From contig JACQUR010000269.1 in NCBI GenBank assembly GCA_016210245.1, forward strand, positions 1 through 8,307: 8,307 nt of DNA, written 5' to 3'. This stretch comes from Chloroflexota bacterium (GTDB lineage: Bacteria > Chloroflexota > UBA6077 > JACQUR01). The translations under genes were made by a program, and so were the position numbers. Below the pieces are notes generated by a model, which saw only the letters and a program-made list of their open reading frames with translations, was not told the DNA's origin and ran no database searches. Below are positions 1-5,347 of this stretch, in pieces (within the stretch, counting starts at the first letter, position 1; each line of letters starts with the position of its first letter).

Positions 1-17
1 CCCCAGCCCCCAGCCCC
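1..17. repeat. Heptamer direct repeat CCCCAGC at the left edge
   Basis: Two tandem copies of CCCCAGC plus a partial third (CCC) fill the first 17 bases. The reverse complement, GCTGGGG, occurs twice in tandem at 2805-2818 inside tilS. The array may continue left of the window. If the protease reading frame is open here, it encodes a Pro/Gln/Ala stretch. Confidence 0.6.
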
Positions 18-42
18 GGACCGGGCACGCGAGGCCCGAGCG

Positions 43-1125
43 TTGGCGGCGACCCGACGACGGCTCTTCGTGGTGAGCAGCGCGTTGGGCCTAGCGTACC
101 CCGCGCTCCTCTGGCTGGGCGGAATTGCACAGGCGGTATGGACATGGCTGCTCGGGGCCGGCCTGCCTACCTGGTGGGCCCTGGTGGTGCTGCTCGCGCT
201 CTATGGGGTGGCCGAGAGCCTGGCACTGCTGCCGCTCGGCTATTACGGTGGCTACGTCGTCGCCCACCGGTATAGCTTGTCTCGCCAGCGGCTCCCGTCG
301 TGGTTCGCCGACTGGGCCAAGGGCATGGCCCTCGGCCTGGCGCTCGCGGTCGTCGTCGGCCTGATCTTCTTCTGGCTGCTGGAGTACACCCGCCCGGGTT
401 GGTGGTGGCTGTACGGGCTCGTCCTCAGCGCCGGCTTCGCCTTCCTGAGCTACGTCGCGCCCTACCTGCTGGTGCCCCTGTTCTTCCGCATGCGGCCTCT
501 GGACGACCAGCGGTTGCTGGAGCGCCTGCGGGCGCTGCTGGACAAAGCCGGGGTGCAGGTGCAGCAGGTGTGCAGCATTGACTTCAGCCGCAAGACGGTC
601 GAGGCCAACGCGGCGGTGATCGGGCTGGGCCCGTCGCGGCGGATCGTCATCGCCGACACGCTGGTCGAGTCGTTCACCCTCCCCGAGGTCGAGAGCGTGG
701 TGGCCCACGAGCTGGGCCACCACGTCCACCGCGACGTGCTGCGGATGGTGCTGGTGGAGGCGGTCGTAGTCACGCTCGGCCTCGGGCTGGCCCACTGGCT
801 GGGGCTGCCGCTGCTGGAGCCCGTCGTCGGGCTGCAACTGGAGCGGCTGCCGGCGGCGCTGCCGCTGCTGGCCCTGGCCGCCCAGGTGTACTTCCTGGCG
901 CTCATGCCGGCCACCAACGCCCTCTCGCGGACCATGGAGGCGGCCGCGGACCGCTTCGCCCTGGCGCTCACCGGAGACGGGGCGGCGTTCGCCTCGGCCA
1001 TGCGTCGGCTGGCCAGCCAGAACCTGGCCGAGGAGCAGCCGCCGCGCTGGGCCGAGTGGCTGCTGTACACCCATCCACCCATCGCCCGCCGGATCGCGAT
1101 GGCGGAGGCGTGGGGCCGTGAGTAG
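43..1125 (+). CDS. Integral-membrane M48 family zinc metalloprotease (Ste24/CAAX protease 1-like)
   Basis: This is a membrane-embedded zinc endopeptidase of the M48 (Ste24/HtpX) type, which cleaves membrane or prenylated-type substrates; the bacterial substrate is unknown. The zinc site is complete: HELGH at residues 222-226, with the downstream glutamate at E299 in an NALSRTMEAAADRF context, matching the Ste24 NxxSRxxE pattern. A C-terminal THPP motif is also typical. Hydrophobic segments lie near residues 8-32, 43-66, 95-115, 120-148, 235-255 and 270-290, as expected for a multi-spanning protease. The TTG at 43 has GAGG at 31-34, 8 nt upstream. However, the frame is open to base 1, and the preceding residues (PDRAREARALAATRRRL) resemble the N-terminal region of related Chloroflexota proteases as I remember them, so the true start may lie left of the window. 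The 3' end overlaps the next gene by 8 nt, suggesting translational coupling. Confidence 0.9.
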   Translation: MAATRRRLFVVSSALGLAYPALLWLGGIAQAVWTWLLGAGLPTWWALVVLLALYGVAESLALLPLGYYGGYVVAHRYSLSRQRLPSWFADWAKGMALGLALAVVVGLIFFWLLEYTRPGWWWLYGLVLSAGFAFLSYVAPYLLVPLFFRMRPLDDQRLLERLRALLDKAGVQVQQVCSIDFSRKTVEANAAVIGLGPSRRIVIADTLVESFTLPEVESVVAHELGHHVHRDVLRMVLVEAVVVTLGLGLAHWLGLPLLEPVVGLQLERLPAALPLLALAAQVYFLALMPATNALSRTMEAAADRFALALTGDGAAFASAMRRLASQNLAEEQPPRWAEWLLYTHPPIARRIAMAEAWGRE

Positions 1126-1537
1126 GAGCACCGGACGACAGTCGAGCGTGGCGGCGATGTTCGTCGCCCTGGTAGCCTTGCCGCTGGCGCTGTACGTCCT
1201 GTACGCCACCGGCCAGAAGGCGCTGGAGAGCTACCGCATGTCCCAGGACGCCGACGCCATGCGGGGCGAGATCCAGGACCTCCAGCAGCAGAACCTGCGC
1301 CTCCAGCGTGAGATCGAGGCGGCCCGCAGCGACGCCTCGGTGGAGCAGTTGGCGCGCGAGCAGCTTGGCCTGGTGAAGCCCGGCGACCGCGCCCTGGTCA
1401 TCGTCGCCCCCACCAGCACCCCTATCCCGCCCGAGCCGCCCGCTGGTTCGCGCCCGGCGGCCGGGCGGGCCGAGGGGCCGGAATCTCCCATGTGGAAGCA
1501 GTGGTGGCGATTCTTCTTTGGACCGGGCAGGGAGTAG
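1118..1537 (+). CDS. DivIC/FtsB-like septum formation initiator protein
   Basis: This is a small bitopic membrane protein of the FtsB/DivIC family, which in other bacteria pairs with FtsL/DivIB (FtsQ) to activate septal wall synthesis. The order is typical: short basic N-terminus, one membrane helix (about residues 11-30), a coiled coil (about 42-71, with QQQNLRLQREIE), then the family signature VEQLAREQLGLVKPGD at 75-90. At 139 residues it is longer than many FtsB proteins. A Pro/Ala/Gly-rich tail ends in an aromatic, basic patch (PMWKQWWRFFFG). The GTG start overlaps the protease stop by 8 nt and has GGAGG at 1104-1108, 9 nt upstream. It lies just before tilS, a divIC-tilS arrangement known from many bacteria, which supports the call. 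FtsL is an alternative, but the ExxAREQLGLVKPG motif favours DivIC/FtsB. Confidence 0.85.
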   Translation: MSRSTGRQSSVAAMFVALVALPLALYVLYATGQKALESYRMSQDADAMRGEIQDLQQQNLRLQREIEAARSDASVEQLAREQLGLVKPGDRALVIVAPTSTPIPPEPPAGSRPAAGRAEGPESPMWKQWWRFFFGPGRE

Positions 1538-1612
1538 GAAGGAGTTCAGATTTGAGAGTGCAGAGTGCAGATTGCAATCTGCACTCTGCACTCTCAAATC
1601 TGAACTCCTTCC
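1537..1612. repeat. 76-bp perfect palindrome built on heptamer repeats
   Basis: The left arm 1537-1574 and right arm 1575-1612 are exact reverse complements over 38 bp with no spacer. The arms contain a 7-nt periodic stretch (GTGCAGA twice, followed by the related TTGCAAT). The palindrome starts on the last base of the ftsB-like stop codon. It could extrude as a DNA cruciform or fold as a very long RNA hairpin between the ftsB-like gene and tilS. No T-tract follows, so it is not a standard intrinsic terminator. Confidence 0.95.
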
Positions 1613-1728
1613 AGGAGAGAAGGATCCAACCCATCCCGCCCACCGCATGGTGAGTCGGTGGCTCACGACGAGTCAGCCGAACAGGGCGGAACGACGGAGC
1701 AAGAAGAAGAACAGATAACAGGTCGGCT

Positions 1729-3288
1729 ATGACACCTGGCCCCGGTGCAGCCCCTCCCCCCATTGTCGACCGGGTGGTGCAGCGCGCTCGACACCTGAGC
1801 CGCCACGAGCGGTTGTTCAGCGAAGGCGACCTGGTGCTGGTGGCCGTGTCCGGCGGCCAGGACTCGCTCTGCTTGCTCGACGTACTGGATCGGTTGCGGT
1901 CCGTCTGCGGGCTTCGGCTCCACGTCGCCCACGTGAACCACGGGCTGCGGGGTGCGCAGGCGGCGGAGGACGCGCGGTACGTTGGCCAGGTGGCCGCCCG
2001 CTACGGCGCGCCCTTCACCGGCCTCTCCGTGGACGTGCCTGCCTATCGACGCCAGCACCACCTGAGCACCCAGGTCGCGGCCCGCTACGCGCGCTACCAG
2101 GCGCTGGCCTGGCTCGCGCACGAGCTGGGCGCGGCCAGCCTCGCCGTCGGCCATACTCGCGACGACCTGGTGGAGACGCTGCTCATGCATCTGCTGCGCG
2201 GGACCGGCCTGCGCGGCCTGGTGGGCATCCTGCCCCGGCAGGAGCTGCGGACCGAGCTGCTCGGACCGCCGATCGACCAGCGTTCCCCGCCACGCCAGGC
2301 GCTCATCCTGCGCGTTGTGCGGCCGCTGCTGGAGGTGGAGCGGCGGGAGACGGCCGCCTACTGCCAGGCCGTCGGCCTGGAGCCCCGGCTCGACCCGTCC
2401 AACGCGCTGCGCACCTACCTGCGCAACCGCGTCCGCGCCGAGCTGGTGCCGACGCTGGAGCGCTACAACCCTGCCGTGCGTCGCACCCTGGCCCGGACCG
2501 CGGCCGCGCTGCGCGGCGACCTGGAGGTGGTCGCGCGCACCGCCGAGGCCGCCTGGGAGCGGTGCGCGCGCTCCCAGGCGGGGCGAATCGAGTTCGAGCG
2601 CGCCGCCTTCGCGCGCGAGCTGCCAGCCCTCCAGCGCCACCTGCTGCGCCTGGCCGTGGAGCGGCTGCGCGGCACGGCCGAGGGCCTGACCTGGTCGGCA
2701 GTGGAGGCTGGGCTGCGCCTGGCCACGCGGGGCGGGCCAGGCCGGCGGTTGAGCCTGTGCGGGGGCATCGAGCTCGCTACCGGCTACGAGCGGTTCGAGG
2801 TGCGGCTGGGGGCTGGGGGCCGCGGGTTGGAGGTTGGAGGTGGGAGGTTGGAGGCTCGTGGGCCGGTGCCGCTGCCGCTCCCCGGGCGGCTTGAGCTGGG
2901 CGCGGTGGGCGAGCTGGAGGCGGAGGTGCTGGAGGGTCCGGAGGCGGTGGCGCGGGCGCGGGCGGAGGCTGGCCGGGCGGGCCGGTGCCAGGCCTGGCTC
3001 GATGCCGACAGGCTGGGCGAGCCGCTGCAGGTGCGGTCGTGGCGGCCGGGCGACCGCATGCGCCCCCTGGGGCTCGGCCACGAGAAGAAGCTGCAGGACA
3101 TCCTGGTCGACGCCAAGGTCCCCCGCGAGCTGCGCGCCGTCGTGCCGGTAGTCGAATCGCCCCACGGTATCGCCTGGCTGGCCGGGCTGCGGGTGGACGA
3201 CCGTTTCAAGCTGGATGATGCGACTCGGCGGGTGGTCGTGGTGCAGTTCAGGCCGGGGTCGGCGCTGGTGTTTCTGTGCGAGGAGTGA
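1729..3288 (+). CDS. tilS: tRNA(Ile)-lysidine synthetase TilS
   Basis: TilS uses ATP and lysine to convert C34 of the CAU-anticodon tRNA-Ile into lysidine, so that it reads AUA codons; it is a cytoplasmic and usually essential enzyme. The N-terminal PP-loop ATPase carries SGGQDS at residues 41-46, the HVNHGLRG motif, and GHTRDDLVET at 141-150. A helical middle domain follows (about 250-340). The C-terminal TilS domain is clear, with WRPGDRM at 438-444 and EKKLQDILVDAKVPRE from 452. At 519 residues it is somewhat longer than typical (about 430-480). Part of the excess is a Gly-rich loop at about 359-376 encoded by heptamer repeats (2805-2854), between the middle and C-terminal domains. The ATG has only a weak AGG-type ribosome site. 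It is downstream of the DivIC-like gene, with the 76-bp palindrome in the gap. Confidence 0.96.
   Translation: MTPGPGAAPPPIVDRVVQRARHLSRHERLFSEGDLVLVAVSGGQDSLCLLDVLDRLRSVCGLRLHVAHVNHGLRGAQAAEDARYVGQVAARYGAPFTGLSVDVPAYRRQHHLSTQVAARYARYQALAWLAHELGAASLAVGHTRDDLVETLLMHLLRGTGLRGLVGILPRQELRTELLGPPIDQRSPPRQALILRVVRPLLEVERRETAAYCQAVGLEPRLDPSNALRTYLRNRVRAELVPTLERYNPAVRRTLARTAAALRGDLEVVARTAEAAWERCARSQAGRIEFERAAFARELPALQRHLLRLAVERLRGTAEGLTWSAVEAGLRLATRGGPGRRLSLCGGIELATGYERFEVRLGAGGRGLEVGGGRLEARGPVPLPLPGRLELGAVGELEAEVLEGPEAVARARAEAGRAGRCQAWLDADRLGEPLQVRSWRPGDRMRPLGLGHEKKLQDILVDAKVPRELRAVVPVVESPHGIAWLAGLRVDDRFKLDDATRRVVVVQFRPGSALVFLCEE
2805..2854. repeat. Heptamer repeat array inside the tilS coding region
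   Basis: GCTGGGG occurs twice (2805-2818). After 8 nt come TTGGAGG, TTGGAGG, TGGGAGG and TTGGAGG (2827-2854), all in 7-nt register. It encodes the Gly-rich loop at TilS residues 359-376. GCTGGGG is the reverse complement of the repeat at 1-17, and TTGGAGG recurs at 4101-4107. Confidence 0.9.
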
Positions 3289-3342
3289 ACCAGACCTCTG
3301 CACCGGGTCGAAAGGGGAAGCCTTGTCAGGCGAGCCAAACGG

Positions 3343-3741
3343 TCAAGCGAGTTGCTCATCGGGAAACAGGGCCAGCGCCAGTTGCCTCGCTTCGATCAGG
3401 TCCTGGCCGAGCTGGTCCACATCTGGACCTTCTTCGCCGGCACCTGGGTAGCGCTCGACGATGTAGTAGCCCGACACACGCTCGCACAGAGGCCGGAAGG
3501 CAGCGAGGGTTCCATCATACCCCGAGGCTGCGTCGAGCAGTCGGTCCAGTTCGTGCGTCTTGCGGAGCTGCCAGCCGCGCTGGACGAGGTACGCCTTGAC
3601 GAGCTTCTCGAGCGCCTGCTGCAGATAGAAGCCGGCGGCTGCCCCATCACCCGCCTGCAGCAGGATGTGAACTCGACGCCAGTCGAGCCGGGCGATTCTA
3701 CGCCAACTTCCGGCGTCGTGTTCCTCCTGGCGGATGTTCAC
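3343..3741 (-). CDS. HEPN domain protein (partner of adjacent nucleotidyltransferase)
   Basis: This is a 132-residue all-helical protein with the HEPN signature at residues 38-69 (FYLQQALEKLVKAYL, then KTHELDRLL), as in the PF05168-type HEPN family, and a characteristic RYPG near residue 98. HEPN proteins paired with MNT nucleotidyltransferases often form toxin-antitoxin modules in which HEPN is an RNase. The RX4HXY active-site motif of HepT toxins is not visible here. The only R-x6-H spacing lies near the N-terminus (R18 to H25), an unlikely catalytic position, so RNase activity is uncertain. The start is GTG, overlapping the nucleotidyltransferase stop as GTGA, with a strong AGGAG at 3749-3753, 7 nt upstream. 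It is convergent with tilS, 54 bp away. Family and pairing are secure; toxin function is inference. Confidence 0.88.
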   Translation of the reverse strand: MNIRQEEHDAGSWRRIARLDWRRVHILLQAGDGAAAGFYLQQALEKLVKAYLVQRGWQLRKTHELDRLLDAASGYDGTLAAFRPLCERVSGYYIVERYPGAGEEGPDVDQLGQDLIEARQLALALFPDEQLA

Positions 3742-4049
3742 AGCTCTACTCCTGTGGTGAGAATCTCCCGGATGAACTGGTCGCCTGCTGCTAGGCGCCT
3801 GTCGACCTCTGCGGGCGTAAGCACGAGCGGGGAGACGGGCAGTCCGAAGCTGAGGTCGCGGATGGTTGCCCGCGCGCGTGCCATGCGCTGGTAGCCCTTC
3901 TCCGTGCTGGGCGCAATCACCAGCAGGTCGATGTCACTGTGGACCGTCGCCGAGTCGTGCGCTACGGAGCCGTAGACGATGACTCGCTCGGCGCCATATT
4001 GTTCTTTTAGCCGCCTGGCGATGCGCGAGAGGATCGCCGGGTCGGCCAT
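3738..4049 (-). CDS. Minimal nucleotidyltransferase (MNT, MntA-like), first gene of the MNT-HEPN pair
   Basis: This is a small nucleotidyltransferase of the pol-beta superfamily. With the ATG at 4049 it is 103 residues, and the catalytic motif is YGS at 26-28 followed by SDIDLLV with D39 and D41. The G27-S28 to D39 spacing matches the GSX10DXD pattern of MntA antitoxins, which AMPylate a HEPN partner. MNT followed by HEPN with a 4-nt overlap is the expected module order. The reading frame stays open upstream, with other ATGs at 4085 and 4124. The longest form adds residues encoded by the heptamer repeat at 4099-4133, and no candidate has a convincing ribosome site. I prefer 4049 because it gives the usual length and N-terminus. 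A candidate promoter is the TATAAT on the minus strand at 4155-4160. Family is certain; target and start are not. Confidence 0.88.
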   Translation of the reverse strand: MADPAILSRIARRLKEQYGAERVIVYGSVAHDSATVHSDIDLLVIAPSTEKGYQRMARARATIRDLSFGLPVSPLVLTPAEVDRRLAAGDQFIREILTTGVEL

Positions 4050-4098
4050 ATCCGGATGGGTGAGGGTTCGTGCTGGCCGCTTCATCTTTGAGGACGAC

Positions 4099-4147
4099 GG
4101 TTGGAGGTTGGATAACGCCTCCAACCTTCAACCTCCAAACCTCCAGC
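4099..4147. repeat. Heptamer inverted repeat upstream of the MNT gene
   Basis: The left arm GGTTGGAGGTTGGA (4099-4112) and right arm TCCAACCTTCAACC (4120-4133) pair at 13 of 14 positions around a 7-nt loop. The right side continues in 7-nt steps with TCCAAAC and CTCCAGC to 4147. It lies in the probable 5' leader of the MNT-HEPN transcript and shares TTGGAGG with the array inside tilS. Confidence 0.85.
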
Positions 4148-4154
4148 CTCCCCA

Positions 4155-4160
4155 ATTATA
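4155..4160 (-). promoter_or_regulatory. Candidate -10 box for the MNT-HEPN operon
   Basis: The minus strand reads TATAAT here, a perfect -10 match, placing a transcript start near 4148. The hexamer 17 bp upstream (4178-4183) is a poor -35, so the promoter would need an activator or is weak. Confidence 0.45.
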
Positions 4161-4181
4161 GGCCAACATACGCAGTGGAGA

Positions 4182-4205
4182 GCTATCCCTGCCACCAGGG
4201 ACAGC
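4182..4205. promoter_or_regulatory. Dyad operator candidate between divergent promoters
   Basis: GCTATCCCTG (4182-4191) and CAGGGACAGC (4196-4205) pair at 9 of 10 positions around a 4-nt centre. The dyad covers the -35 region of the pfkA promoter and touches that of the opposing MNT-HEPN promoter, so one bound regulator could affect both. No regulator gene is visible in the window. Confidence 0.5.
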
Positions 4206-4214
4206 CCAACCGCC

Positions 4215-4220
4215 TATAAT
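4215..4220 (+). promoter_or_regulatory. Candidate -10 box for pfkA
   Basis: Perfect TATAAT with a predicted start near 4227, a short leader, and the Shine-Dalgarno GGGAGG at 4237-4242 placed 8 nt before the pfkA ATG. There is no recognisable -35; a dyad sits there instead, consistent with an activator- or repressor-controlled promoter. Confidence 0.65.
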
Positions 4221-4249
4221 GCGCCAGAGCAAAACGGGAGGCCGGTGCG

Positions 4250-5347
4250 ATGGGCGCTGTTCGGCGTATCGGGGTGTTGACCGGGGGCGGAGACTGCCCG
4301 GGGCTCAACGCGGTCATCCGGGCGGTGGTGAAAACGGCGACCACCTACTATGAGTGGGAGGTCATCGGCATCGAGGACGGCTTCGAGGGCCTGATCAAGG
4401 AGGGCAAGACCCACCCGCTGACCAACGAGACGGTGCGAGGTATCCTGCCCCGGGGGGGCACCATCCTGGGCTCGACCAACCGCGGCAACCCCTTTGCGTA
4501 CCGCGAACGCAAGGAGGGCGAGGTCACCGTCACCGACCTCTCCCGCCAGGTGATCGATCGCTGCGAGCGCCTGCGCCTGGACGCGCTGCTGGTCATCGGG
4601 GGGGACGGCTCGCTCGGCATCGCCAACGACTTCTTCAAGCTGGGGGTGCCCGTGGTCGGCATCCCCAAGACGATCGACAACGACCTGTCCGCCACGGATG
4701 TGACCTTCGGCTTCGACACCGCCTTGAACACGGCCACCGAGGCGATCGACAAGCTCCACACCACCGCCGAGAGCCACCACCGGGTCATGGTTCTGGAGGT
4801 CATGGGCCGCCACGCAGGCTGGATCGCGCTCGAGGCCGGCCTGGCCGGGGGCGGGGACATCATCCTGATCCCCGAGCTGCCGTTCCAGGTGGACCGGGTG
4901 GTGGAGCAGATTCGCCGCCGCGACGCCTCGGGGCGGTCGTTCAGCATCGTCGTGGTCGCCGAGGGCGCCGCCCCGGCCGGGGTGGGCCTGTTCACCATCG
5001 AGCCGCGCGACCCCCTGGCCCGAGCTCGCCTGGGCGGCATTGGTGACTGGCTGGCGGACCAGGTGGGACAGCGGACCGAGCACGAGGTGCGCAGCCTGGT
5101 GCTGGGCCACCTCCAGCGCGGCGGCAGCCCTACTCCGCGGGACCGTATCCTGGGCACGCGCTTCGGGGTGGAGGCGGTGCGCCTGGCGTCGCGCGAGCAG
5201 TTCGGCCACATGGTGGCGCTGCGCGGCACTGAGATCGTCGCCGTGACCCTGGACGAGGCGGTCGGGGTGCTCAAGACCGTCCCGCCCGAGAGCGCCCTGG
5301 TGCATAACGCCCGCTGCCTGGGCGTCAGCTTCGGAGACGAAAGTTGA
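4250..5347 (+). CDS. pfkA: 6-phosphofructokinase (PfkA family)
   Basis: The enzyme phosphorylates fructose 6-phosphate to fructose 1,6-bisphosphate in glycolysis; it is cytosolic and belongs to family PF00365. Visible motifs are the N-terminal TGGGDCPGLNAVIR (11-24), GGDGS (117-121), PKTIDNDL (139-146) with catalytic D143, MGRHAGWIAL, and the late GHLQRGGSPTPRDR. At 365 residues it is longer than the E. coli enzyme (320) and fits the group III actinobacterial-type length. The phosphoryl-donor positions are G120 (ATP-type, equivalent to E. coli G104) and K140 (equivalent to E. coli G124, Lys being usual in PPi and mixed-group enzymes). I infer ATP use, with PPi not excluded. The ATG start has GGGAGG 8 nt upstream. 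The 3' end overlaps the convergent ftsZ by 23 nt, and its stop codon lies inside a heptamer-family motif. Confidence 0.95.
   Translation: MGAVRRIGVLTGGGDCPGLNAVIRAVVKTATTYYEWEVIGIEDGFEGLIKEGKTHPLTNETVRGILPRGGTILGSTNRGNPFAYRERKEGEVTVTDLSRQVIDRCERLRLDALLVIGGDGSLGIANDFFKLGVPVVGIPKTIDNDLSATDVTFGFDTALNTATEAIDKLHTTAESHHRVMVLEVMGRHAGWIALEAGLAGGGDIILIPELPFQVDRVVEQIRRRDASGRSFSIVVVAEGAAPAGVGLFTIEPRDPLARARLGGIGDWLADQVGQRTEHEVRSLVLGHLQRGGSPTPRDRILGTRFGVEAVRLASREQFGHMVALRGTEIVAVTLDEAVGVLKTVPPESALVHNARCLGVSFGDES

Noticed and set aside
91..1209. Minus-strand open frame (372 codons) opposite the protease gene
   Set aside because: Low-complexity Gln/Arg/Pro/Gly translation, antisense to an M48 protease with intact catalytic motifs.
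1613..1728. Small gene or RNA between the palindrome and tilS
   Set aside because: The only open frame runs through the palindrome and encodes repeat-derived residues; no tRNA or riboswitch structure is recognisable.
1663..3303. Long minus-strand open frame (546 codons) opposite tilS
   Set aside because: It is antisense to a clear tilS, with a Gln/Arg/Pro/His-rich translation and no recognisable domain; such frames are common opposite GC-rich genes.
3289..3342. Terminator between the convergent tilS and HEPN genes
   Set aside because: Only a 4-bp stem (GCCT/AGGC around 3330) without a T-tract; too weak to call.
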